Source: Hanleya hanleyi | Lineage: Eukaryota > Mollusca > Polyplacophora > Lepidopleurida > Hanleyidae | NCBI GenBank assembly: GCA_036873755.1 | Contig: JAVTVY010045542.1 | Span: forward strand, 62,001 to 126,000 | Reading direction: 5' to 3' | Length of the DNA: 64,000 bases | Shown: one piece after another, positions 1-9,678 of the stretch | Layout of the letters: every line of letters starts with the position of its first letter | Position numbering within the stretch: position 1 is the stretch's first letter | The notes under the pieces: model-generated | Seen by the model: only the letters and a program-made list of their open reading frames with translations | Told to the model about the DNA's origin: nothing | Database searches by the model: none | Translations under genes and position numbers: made by a program

Positions 1-447
1 ATTTAGCTAATAACGGCAATTTCGCGTTTCACTTAACCATGCCCAAGCTGACTGATGTCCCACAACGTTTATATGACACGGTGCCAACACCATTTAGAAT
101 TATGTCACGTTATCTGCCCTGTTTGAAAGAGCCAATCAAATTATCTGCTGTGCCTGGAAGTCAAAACACGATCAAAGTTTGGGATACCACACCTCTCCAT
201 ATGGTCATATGATGGAGTGTATTGGTTTTAGCTAAATCAATTCGACATATGTGCAATTCATGCCAAGACGACGCGAAAACTTGGACGAAAAACCGCGAAC
301 CACTTACGTCCACCATTTTGAATTAAGCCACGATTCTCCCTACCAAAGATTATGCCAATATAATAGGCTAAAAAGTGTAACTAATTTTGTTGTTGATTCG
401 GACTAATAAGACAGAAATCTGTGATGAGCTATAACAGTGACACTCAC
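1..447. other. Non-coding flank of the minus-strand EF-hand exon
   Basis: No coding pattern or known repeat was recognised. Because the EF-hand exon at 448-585 is read leftward and ends in a splice donor, this stretch should be the 5' part of its downstream intron. That is inference from orientation only. Confidence 0.4.
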
Positions 448-585
448 AATCGACGCTGATAGAGTTAATAATTTGCCCCACTTCCTCGTCTGTCGGATCT
501 CTACCAGCTCTCTCCAAGATGGCGCGCAACTCGTTTGGCCCAATCACGCCGTCCACCTTCACGCTGTTGAAGTAACCAACGAAAC
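448..585 (-). CDS. EF-hand (calmodulin-like) exon of a divergent paralogue
   Basis: This is an internal 138-bp exon read on the minus strand. It is bounded by a TTCAG acceptor just above 585 and a GTGAGT donor just below 448. It encodes an EF-hand segment starting GFVGYFNSVKVDGVIGPNEL and continuing through RAGRDPTDEE. Length, splice phase (one base of the first codon comes from the previous exon) and protein match the plus-strand exon at 19989-20126, so the two are paralogues. In the 12-residue loop, positions 1 and 3 are Ser and Lys instead of acidic residues, while Gly6, Ile8 and Glu12 are kept, so calcium binding at this site is doubtful. Upstream exons should lie to the right of 585 but were not recognised. 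Downstream exons would be outside the window. Confidence 0.75.
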
Positions 586-929
586 CTGAAAAGAAATTGC
601 TGACGGTTCTTATCGACCTCAACTCAACATCGTAAGCATATATACAAGTTTGCACTTCCTTGTTTTGGAAGAACATACGTTTTGTTGAACTGCTCCACAG
701 AGCTTGAATTGGAAATGCATTTTTTTAGGGGATAATGGTTGGATTGCACCATAATTCAAGTGAATACTTAGACAATACTATTTTGCCCCGATAGCAGCGG
801 CAGGTGTATTGGCATATGGCTCACTACGTGAGATCTAGTTCGTTCCCCTGAACTCTCTCCGGGTAGGGTTTTTTTTATGGCTGGTGTGAATATGACAAAT
901 ATGGATCAAATTTTCATGCTATTCCAGGA
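586..929. other. Non-coding, presumed intron
   Basis: This lies upstream, in minus-strand sense, of the EF-hand exon. No exon with a matching phase, no repeat and no RNA gene was recognised. Confidence 0.35.
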
Positions 930-1592
930 AAGTACCAAACCAATGACGTCACAGATGCTGTGGACAGCCCCAAATCGGGGTTTGCACCCCGAGAACTACA
1001 AGATGACACCCCACACGACGCATTCGGACTGAGGATGGAGCATCTCTACCCCAAATACCTTCCTTCACCGCCCCAAAATGCACACTTTCGCTACTACTCG
1101 TACTGATGACGTCATCGATGACGTCACAGATGCTGTGAACAGCCCCCAAATCGGGGTCTACATCCCGAGAGCTACAAAAGGACACCTCCCAGGACGCATT
1201 CGGACCGAGGATGGTCCATCGCTACCCCAAACTCACCTCCACGCACTCCCAAAATGGCCACTTTACTTACTACACCCAACTGCGCATGCGCAGATTGACG
1301 CGACTTGCACTTAAAAACACGCCATTCTGACTCTGCCCCACACAAGCTTCACTTTGACACCTCCCACAACCCATTCGGACCCATAGCGGTCCATCTCTAC
1401 CCCAAACAAACCGCCACATACCCCCCAAAATGCCTGCTTTCTATATTACGGTCAGACTGCGCATGCGTAGACTATTGCACACGGACGAACCATTAGTCTA
1501 TACATTACAAACTCCACGGGAGCTTCAAAATAAGACCTCATACGACACCATAGGATCATAAGGGGCTCACCTAGACCCCAAAACGTTCACCC
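930..1592 (+). repeat. Arm module copy I: units with GCGCATGCGCA motif
   Basis: Imperfect units of roughly 200 bp carry TGACGTCA-type motifs (near 941 and 1107-1130), a 'CATTCGGAC...CCCCAAA' block and GCGCATGCG (near 1283 and 1450). The same units occur inverted at 22420-23030 and 37000-37250, and directly at 31230-32010 and 56820-57000. Short open frames in this stretch are not shared between copies and are not treated as genes. Confidence 0.7.
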
Positions 1593-1598
1593 CGTATG

Positions 1599-2403
1599 TA
1601 TGGTTGGCCATCCCTGCCAGAATTCGTCATTTAGAGGCTGCCTCTAAATAATATATACCATGGTATAAAATGCCAAGCCTGCCATAATTCGTATTTAGAG
1701 GCTGCCTCTAATTATTTTGTACCATGGTATAAAATGCCGAGCCTGCCATAATCCCTATTTAGAGGATGCCTGTAAATCGCCAAGCCTGCCACAATTCGTA
1801 TTTAGAGGCTGCCTCTAATTATTTTGTACCATGGTATAAAATCGCCAAGCCTGCCATAATTCCTATTTAGAGGATGCCTCTAATTCATTTTAGCCGTAAG
1901 TCGTAAATTTTCGCCTTCTTATTACTTCCACCAATGATATGCGCTTTCACAAATTTGGTGCCATATCTCTACGCTTGTTACAAGTTTACTCATTGGTCAA
2001 ATTTAATATTCTTGATATGACATCGAGTTGTTTATGACTTACGGCTAAAATGAATTAGAGGCATCCTCTAAATAGGAATTATGGCAGGCTTGGCGATTTT
2101 ATACCATGGTACAAAATAATTAGAGGCAGCCTCTAAATACGAATTATGGCAGGCTCGGCATTTTATACCATGGTATATATTATTTACAGGCAGCCTCTAA
2201 ATACGAATTGTGGCAGGCTTGGCGATTTAGAGGCATCCTCTAAATAGGAATTATGGCAGGCTCAGCATTTTATACCATGGTACAAAATAATTAGAGGCAG
2301 CCTCCAAATACGAATTATGGCAGGCTTGGCATTTTATACCATGGTATATATTATTTAGAGGCAGCCTCTAAATGACGAATTCTGGCAGGGATGGCCAACC
2401 ATA
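1599..2403. mobile_element. Foldback element A, 805 bp, with 6-bp target-site duplication
   Basis: Two long arms (about 1599-1905 and 2035-2403) are inverted copies of each other. Each consists of repeated units with TTTAGAGGCWGCCTCTAA and the palindromic TACCATGGTA. The termini are TATGGTTGGCC and its complement. The element is flanked by CGTATG on both sides (1593-1598 and 2404-2409), which reads as a 6-bp target-site duplication. It sits inside arm copy I. It has no coding capacity and must be non-autonomous. Confidence 0.85.
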
Positions 2404-3290
2404 CGTATGGACCTATACCTCCATAGCCATGCAGTATAGGCCTATGGGCCTACCCAGGCCTCGGTGAACTTTTTCCAAAAATTTCACCGCTTCGCTCCAG
2501 GACCCCTCCCATCGTGTTCTAAATGACGAGACGTGAAAAACAAGACCAAACAACCCATATCACAATGAACGTGTGTGAATTTCCCGGGTTGGACCTATAC
2601 CCTATAGCCAGCCTATGGGCCTACCCAGGCCTCGGTGAGCTTTTTCCAAAAATTTCACCGTTTCGCTCCGGGACCCTTCCCATCGTGTTCTAAATGACGA
2701 GACGAGAAAAACAAGACCCCACAACCCATATCACAATGAACGTGTGTGAATTTCTCAGGATGGACCTATATCCCCATAGCCAGTATGGAGCTACATTGTA
2801 TATGGGCTATATGGTACTTTTCCAAAAATTTCACCGTTTCGCTCCGGGACCCTTCCCATCGTGTTCTAAATGACGAGACGTGAAAAACAAATCCAAGCAA
2901 CCCATATCCCAATGAACGTGTGTGAATTTCCCTGGTTGAACCTATACCCCCATATAGCCAGTATGAGCCTATATACAGACCTCGGTGACTTTCCCCAAAA
3001 ATTTCACCGATTCGCTCTGGGATCCCTCCCATTGTCATTTTCTTGGCAAGACGAGAAAAACGAGACCCCACAACCCATAGTAACACCCACAAAAAAATTG
3101 ACCACCCCTCCCCCCATATAGCCAGTATGAGCCTATATAGAGACCTCGGTGACTTTTCCCAAAAATTTCACCGATTCGCTCCGGGACCCTTCCCATTGTC
3201 ATTTTCTTGGCGAGACGAGAAAAACGAGACCCCACAAGCCATAGTAAAGCCCACGAAAAAAATTGACCATCCCCATACCCCATACAACAG
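2404..3290 (+). repeat. Tandem array of ~170-180 bp units (arm module)
   Basis: About five imperfect units contain 'TTTCACCG...CGCTCCGGGACC', 'ATCGTGTTCTAAATGACGAGA' and 'ACCTATACCC' blocks. The spacing of the GTGTTCTAA block is 171 and then 176 bp. The same array occurs at 36080-36970 (inverted), 57010-57960 and 60843-61310. Open frames such as 2870-3121 fall within the array and change between copies. Confidence 0.85.
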
Positions 3291-3860
3291 GCATTTTCCC
3301 TTATATTGTATAATACAGACCCATATTGTAGGGGTAAAGTCCGTGTTCCACTTTTTATATTTTTGGAAAAAAATCCTAATTTTACATGCACCCACCCCAT
3401 TGACTTGATAGGCAGGCCCCGATAAGCCCGGGGACCGATATTAGCCCTTTTGGCTAGAGTTGATAGGAGTTTTCCCCTATTTTAGAGGTAAAGTCCGTGT
3501 TCCGCTTTTTATAGTTTCGGGGAAAAAATCCTAATTTTACACGCACCCACCCCATTGACTTGATAGGCAGGCCCCGATAAGCCCGGGGCCGGATATTAGC
3601 CCTTTTGGCTAGGGTTGATAGGTGTTTTCCCCTATTTTAGGGGTAAAGTCCGTATTCCACTTTTTATATTTTCGGGAAAAAATCCTAATTTTACATGCAC
3701 CCACCCCATTGACTTGATAGGCAGGTTCCAATAAGCCCGGGGACCGATATTAGCCCTTTTGACTAGGGTTGATAGGTGTTTTCCCCTATTTTAGGGGTAA
3801 AGTCCGTGTTCCGCTTTTTATAGTTTCGGGAAAAAATCATAATTTTACATGCACCCACCC
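3291..3860 (+). repeat. Tandem array of ~155 bp units (arm module)
   Basis: Three full units and a partial one contain 'TTGATAGGCAGGCCCCGATA', 'GATATTAGCCC' and 'AAAGTCCGTGTTCCGC'. The spacing of the TGACTTGATA block is 155 and 154 bp. The same unit follows the ~175-bp array in the arms at 35640-36030 (inverted), 58010-58420 and 61350-61750. Confidence 0.85.
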
Positions 3861-4060
3861 ATGACTGGATGCCCCTTCACGAATGCTTCACTTTGATACC
3901 TCACTCGACCCAATCGGACCATGCAGCGTATTTGAAGTCTGGGGACTACTTTTTCTCCGCGGAAGCTTTCTTCCGCGACCGCATTACCGCCAGACCGCAT
4001 CACCGCGAAAGAATACATGCCCAGGGGCCCTTTGCCGGAACTATAGTCACCCAGAGTTAC
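3861..4060 (+). repeat. Outer segment of the arm, diverged copy
   Basis: The sequence from 'CACTCGACCCAATCGG' through 'CCGCATCACCGCG' to 'TTTGCCGGAA' matches 35380-35610 (inverted), 58430-58680 and 61760-62010. Several frames stay open, including 3869-4357. No frame matches a known domain and the reading frame is not consistently kept between copies, so I do not call a gene. Confidence 0.65.
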
Positions 4061-4875
4061 CTCCCCCTAGATTGGAACTCTTCTGTGTTGGAGGTAGTTT
4101 TTGGTCTCTTGAGAAACAACGCCACCTACCGCCACCAAGAATTATCTCCCCCGGCAAAATACGACTCGAAATCATTTTTCTATACCACTCACATTCCTAG
4201 AATCTCAATTCATGTTTTCCTTGCTGTAAAGATTATATACTCAAATTCTTCAATGAAAATCATCAGCATTCAACCGGGTTTTCACATGTATCCCATCGTG
4301 CTGGGATTATATATATACATCCTGGCACTTATTGTGCAACAGGTCAGCTTTGGATGAGATATGTTTTTAGCTTGATTTGAATAGTACGGAACCGTACAAG
4401 TGACATGGGAAAGCCCCTATTAACTCGTTATAACGACTTATTCTATCGTTAGAACGACTTATTATGTTGCTAGAACGAGTTAATGGGGCTAAACATTATT
4501 TTTCCGATATCACTTTAAGTATTTTGGATTGAGGCAGTTTGTTCCACTTTCGATGTCCTGTAGTTTTAAGAGTAGAAGTGCAATTCTGTTTTTTTAAATC
4601 CCATCTGGCTTGGAAATGCGGGAAGGTACAGTTTCCTGGGGAAGGGAGTGAGGAAGGGTGAAGCTAATTCCCCAACATAATTTTGGTCATTTATAAAGCT
4701 AGGGAGCTGAAACTTACCACGCTGTATCTTTGGATCAAGCTCTAGATCTACCAGAAAATGTAAAAGATTCCAAGATGGACAAAATGATAACGTCACAGTC
4801 ACAGTTACAGTTGGTCCGATTCTTCGATTTTTTATTTATTCAGCTTTCTTTGCAAACTCTCTAAACAAACTTGAG
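4061..4875. other. Non-coding, with a GTTATAACGACTTA-type palindromic cluster
   Basis: The only structure seen is at about 4425-4485: three copies of an ACTCGTTATAACGACTTA-like motif, related to the cluster at 16715-16797. Nothing else was recognised. Confidence 0.5.
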
Positions 4876-5079
4876 TAAGAGTGGAAATTCATCCCACTCA
4901 AGCGATCTGGGAACTGTTCACTCAAGTAAGAGTGGAAATTCATCCCACTCAAGCGATCTGGGAACTGTTCACTCAAGTAAGAGTGGAAATTCATCCCACT
5001 CAAGCGATCTGGGAACTGTTCACTCAAGTAAGAGTGGAAATTCATCCCACTCAAGCGATCTGGGAACTGTTCACTCAAG
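4876..5079. repeat. Perfect 51-bp minisatellite, 4 copies
   Basis: Four identical head-to-tail 51-bp units start at 4876, 4927, 4978 and 5029, each beginning TAAGAGTGGAAATTC. Since 51 is a multiple of three, several frames on both strands stay open and give artificial 17-residue repeat proteins. Confidence 0.95.
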
Positions 5080-6560
5080 TTTTGTTAGAAAGTGGAGAAT
5101 AGTCATCTGATGTGAAACAAACGATAGTTTTGGGCACTTTTGAGTATGGATAGCTAAATTTTGTAGGAAAACTTTTCCGTTACAGCCAGGTGCACCATTT
5201 TGAATTGACCCATTAACCTCGGTTGGGGGTGGGGGTGGGGAGGGTATGCCATTTATGCTCAAAATGATCCCAAATGATAAGAAACAATATCAGGTTCGTT
5301 AGGTGAACAATACTTGTAGTGTATACACACTTCTTCCATGCATGTTACAATAACTTGCCTGACAATTATAGTAATTGGTCCTTAAAATAGTGTGTGTTCA
5401 AGCATGACAATATCGTGTTTTGAACCTTAACGACAAGTGTACAATAATATAATACAAATTGTCCGTTGTTATCACCGCCTTTTGGATTGAAGGTCATTGT
5501 TAATCAAATACGATTTGCATGTCTGCATGAAATATTGCCATTAATTCGAGCTAGTTCACAGTGTAGAGTTTGATAACTTCCAAGCTAAATTCTAAAACTT
5601 ACCCAGATATTGGCCGGGGGGAATCTTGTGACACGACTGAAAAATAATACCAAAATTAATAGAAATTCAAATCTATTAACGTCCCTATTTTCTACGGAAG
5701 AAGGGGCAACGAAAAGTAATCAACTATCCTCCCCACCTCGAGTGCTAATAAGATCATATACGTTATGCTGCATGCACCGGTACATACGAACCTAACGCTG
5801 TACATACATCATGAGATATTGTATATCCCAGATACATGTAATTCGGAAACTCCGAGACGGATGCTACATGAATAATTAGTCTGACAATCTTCGCGATATG
5901 ACTAAAATATTGTTGAAAGCGTCGCCGAAGTTAAACCCTATAGCACTGAAACGTTTTACTGGGGATGTTCTTATCTCAACAGAGTGCACAAGGTCCACTA
6001 GATCTAACCGGATCGTCTGTGGGCCTGAAGACAAACTGTCAGGCTACCGTGAACGCACTCGTGCACTGATTTTGGCCAACGAGGGAGTTCGATTCAACCT
6101 GTCACCTTGTCTGGATCGAGGAGGTAGGAAATGAAGACCTGTAACGACAACCAAAGCAAATAAATGCAATATTAACTTATAATTCAATGAATAGGTATAA
6201 AGGGTCCGGATTGCGGTAGCGTACAGTCTCTGAAAAGAAATCCCTGATCTACAAATTATGTTTACCTGTACTCTTATAGTTACCTTCAAACGGAAATCCA
6301 ATATAATAAAACGATATCTAAAATATTTCCCGAAGGCCCTATCTAAACTGCGATCAGGCCTGGTCACGGTAGCTAAACAGTATATAGCCCTCACGAGTAT
6401 GAGGGCTATAGGTCGGCCCCAGTCACCTCCAGCGAGGGTTTTAGATAATTTTATTACGAATCACCCACCTCTGAAACTGGCGTGCATCTAATCTCTATCC
6501 CCTCCTGAGCACTGTTTTAAAATCTTGCGCACTATTGTGAAATAGTAACGCATATATCGT
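5080..6560. other. Non-coding, with two dispersed-repeat fragments
   Basis: 5600-5660 ('TATTGGCC...TTGTGACACGACTGAAA') matches 34690-34735. 5893-5935 ('CGATATGACTAAAATATTG...AAAGCG') resembles the tail of the repeat at 12220-12445. No gene was recognised. Confidence 0.5.
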
Positions 6561-6698
6561 CGTCTGAATTTTCCAGTCGAAAACTTCAACTCTCTACGCG
6601 CCATGTTGGTGACGTCACGGTATATATGTGTGCTAGGCCGTTTGCAAATTGAACATGGCGCGTATAAAGTGGAAGTTGTCGACTGGAAAATTCAGACG
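6561..6698. repeat. Short hairpin element, 138 bp
   Basis: Arms of about 50 bp are inverted copies, with termini CGTCTGAATTTTCCAGTCGA and its complement. The inner arms contain GCGCCATGTT and its complement. It is probably a miniature inverted-repeat element. No clear target-site duplication was found. Confidence 0.7.
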
Positions 6699-7281
6699 TA
6701 ATTCAGACAGGTCATAATTTCAGCACCTCCCGATCATCTTATCTAGACTTCGCTAGGAAAATATGACTATGGAGGCTTAAACCATAATTCGGAACAGACT
6801 TAACCTGTAAATGTCAGCCGCCAACTCTACCTAGTATATCCACACGATGACAGCAAAGCTCATTGCCACGACTCTCCATTCAGCCTAGCTCTCGCCGCGG
6901 GAATGAGTTTTCCCCTCTCAGCGAACGAAACGAGCTGGCTAACTATGGTCCTTTCACAATCCCAACTGATCCTTTGATGTAATTTTACCGACATTTCGAG
7001 GCATGGTGTGTCTCCTGGATAATTGTAGTTTATTCTAGGAAAGTTCCAGCGTTTAATTCACTCAGGTAAGCAAACCACACACGTGAACACAAGTTATTTT
7101 CGTTTTCAGCATGTCCAGAACATCAGCCGTGATTATTAAAAGCGAACGCAACGGGTCGCTTGCATTTCTGTACTTTCGGTATAGCGCTAACTGACACACC
7201 CTATACACTTCCACATATTTAAATTGAAAAAAATACGGACTCGAAAAATAAATCTTTGAATATGAAAGCTCATTTTATGGA
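6699..7281. other. Non-coding, nothing recognised
   Basis: No coding pattern, repeat or RNA gene was seen. Confidence 0.4.
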
Positions 7282-7287
7282 GCCACG

Positions 7288-8127
7288 TACGGTGGCCCGT
7301 AGGGGACATTCATGTTTTTCACCTTTTAGGTGTTTTTCTCTGACTTTTTCGTGTTTTCCTTCGACTTTTCCGTGTTTTCTTTCGACTTTTTCGTGTTTTT
7401 CTTCGACTTTTCAGAGTTCTTGTTCGAATTTTCTGTGTTTTCTTTCGAAAACATCGCGAAATGAAAAAAAATTGTGAAATACTTTCCACCGCGGTGAAAT
7501 ACTTTCCACCGCGGTGGGAAATATTTATCACCGCGGTGAGAAATACTTCCCACCGCGGTGGGAAATACTTTCCACCGCGGTGAGAAATACTTTCCACCGC
7601 GGTGGGAAATACTTTCCACCGCGATGGGAAACACTTTTAACCGCGGTGTAAAAGTTTCCACCGCGGTGAAAAGTGTTTCCCACCGCGGTGGAAAGTATTT
7701 CCCACCGCGGTGAAAAGTATTTCTCACCGCGGTGGAAAGTATTTTTCACCGCGGTGGAAAGTATTTCCCACCGCGGTGGAAAGTATTTTTCACCGCGGTG
7801 TAAAAGTTTCCACCGCGGTGAAAAGTGTTTCCCACCGCGGTGGAAAGTATTTCCCACCGCGGTGAAAAGTATTTCTCACCGCGGTGGAAAGTATTTTTCA
7901 CCGCCGTGATAAATATTTTCCACCGCGGTGGAAAGTATTTCATAATTTTTTTCACTTCGCGATGTTTTCGAAAGAAAAACAGAAAATTCGAACAAAAACT
8001 CTGAAAAGTCGAAGAAAAACACCAAAAAGTCGAAAGAAAACACGTAAATGTCGAAGGAAAAGACGAAAAAGTCAGAGAAAAACACCTAAAAGGTAAAAAA
8101 CATGAATGTCCCCTACGGGCCACCGTA
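7288..8127. mobile_element. Foldback element B, 840 bp, with arrays of CCACCGCGGTGG palindromes
   Basis: The element ends in 27-bp perfect inverted termini beginning TACGGTGGCCCGTAGGGG and is flanked by GCCACG on both sides (7282-7287 and 8128-8133). Inside are ~200-bp pyrimidine- or purine-biased arms ('TTTCGTGTTTTCCTTCGAC' repeats), then about 20 copies of the palindrome CCACCGCGGTGG spaced by AAAGTATTT or AAATACTTT. The whole element can fold into a giant hairpin with many smaller ones. Long open frames through the palindrome array are artefacts of its ~21-bp period. Confidence 0.9.
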
Positions 8128-8133
8128 GCCACG

Positions 8134-8205
8134 ACATTTCGGCGGGTGATATTTCGGCCCGCGACATTTCGGCAGACGACATTTCGGCCCACGAAATTTC
8201 GGCAA
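8134..8205. repeat. Short degenerate ~16-bp tandem repeat
   Basis: About four units of CGACATTTCGGCCCG type lie immediately to the right of foldback element B. Confidence 0.7.
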
Positions 8206-8313
8206 TCAAATTTTATTCATCATACCTTAATAGTGAGTATGCATAGGAACATGAAACTTACATTACTCATGAAACCTGGCCTGACACCAATTTTATTCAA
8301 ACTGAGATAACAA

Positions 8314-8975
8314 TACAGTGACTTGTGTGGCAGGGGGTGTCTTCGTCGATGTTGTTGTTGTTGTTGTGATTAATAATTTTTTTTTCAAGAATATAATTAT
8401 TTCCCACCTTTTCATACACCACAATGACAGTAGATGTCATAAAAATGCTTTCTATACGCCCTACATCGATCTACATACCCCTCCTCTACCAGATCTCCAT
8501 CTGTAATATCAAGTGCGGTAACTCCAATGTTAAAGCCGTATACCGACTTGCACCACGAATCCCGGTACACGGGGGAATTCGGGTGTCTGCAGACAACCAA
8601 AAGTAAATGGATGAGCAGACGTGATCTAAGGTGAAAACTCAACGGGCGTGGAGAATGCCATGAGGTAAGTTATCCTGCATTCGAAGCCGTTCGGGCTCGG
8701 TTTCAAAAGTCTTCGGAAGTCTTTTATCAGTTACTGGAAACCAGCCATATCGTGTACCGGGATTCGTGGCGAATTCTTTAACATTGGAGTTACCAGATCT
8801 GATATTACAGATGGAGATCTAGTAGAGAAGGGGTATGTAGATCGATGTGGGGCGTAAAGAAAGCATTTTTATGACATCCACTGTCATTGTGGTGTATGAA
8901 AAGGTGGGAAATAATTATATTCTTGAAAAAAACAAAAAAAAACAACAACAACATCGACGAAGACAAGTCACTGTG
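8314..8975. mobile_element. Foldback element C, 662 bp, with 8-bp target-site duplication
   Basis: Arms 8314-8575 and about 8750-8975 are inverted copies. The termini are YACAGTGACTTGT, followed by TCTTCGTCGATGTTGTTG. GATAACAA flanks both ends (8306-8313 and 8976-8983; the identity runs to 10 bp). An 8-bp duplication with CAGTG-like ends resembles the hAT superfamily, but there is no transposase, so that assignment is tentative. Confidence 0.8.
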
Positions 8976-9151
8976 GATAACAATAACAATATATTCTGGA
9001 GCAATCCTGGAGAAACAAGCTTCTTAGTAATATTCTCTCAATATAAAGACAAACGCAAATGGGCGTTTGAAAATCTGAACGGGGTCGGGGAGGGGGTGTA
9101 AGCTGGTTTAGAAAATGAGAGCTGACCCTTCCTGACTTTTTAGTTTGTCAT

Positions 9152-9678
9152 ATTGGGGTCATTTTGAGCCTATTATCATAACAGTCATAATAATCATCCG
9201 AGCAGAGGATCATGGGTAATTCAAAATGGCGGCCATGTGATGTAGAAGAAGTTTTTGTCATTTTTCTTCAAAACTTCTGCTTTCCTTCAAGAAAAACTGG
9301 GTAAAACTATTTTATTTCACATCACACTATTATTTACTACTTTGCAGTTTTTGTAAAGAAAAAAAAAATAAAATAAAAAAAAATAAGAAATCGAAAAATC
9401 TGACAGAATAATCGCTCAAAAATGCCTGTTTTACATGTTCTGGTAGATCTTGACCCAAGGTTATAGTGTGGTTAGTTTCAGCCCCCTAAAGCTCAAGCTC
9501 AAGAGATAAGAAAAATGGGGGGGGGAAGCATAGGTCCCAAAACACCCAGGCCAGATAGGGCTAAAAGAGGGGGGGTAGGATCACTTTTCTGGTACCCCAC
9601 ATGGCCGCCATTTTAATTTACCCATGATTCTCTGCTCGTGTGATTATGCAATCGGCTCAAAAATGACCCCAATCATTC
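9152..9678. repeat. Inverted-repeat element, ~527 bp
   Basis: A left arm (about 9152-9240: 'ATTGGGGTCATTTTGAGCC', 'CATGGGTAA', 'AAATGGCGGCCATGTG') recurs inverted at about 9590-9678. The centre (9241-9590) is A-rich and non-coding. A CAT trinucleotide flanks both ends and could be a short target duplication. Confidence 0.65.

Noticed and set aside
4836..5110. Repeat proteins of 73-80 residues (17-residue units) on both strands
   Set aside because: Caused by the 51-bp minisatellite, whose length is divisible by three.
7488..7935. CRISPR-like appearance (short palindromic repeats with spacers)
   Set aside because: Spacers are near-identical 9-mers, the context is a transposable element, and the sequence is from a eukaryote.
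7319..8192. Long open frames on both strands with repeats such as HRGGKYFPPRW
   Set aside because: They are translations of the CCACCGCGGTGG array. Period and low complexity keep frames open on both strands. There is no domain, and the copy at 17.8-18.6 kb gives different frames.
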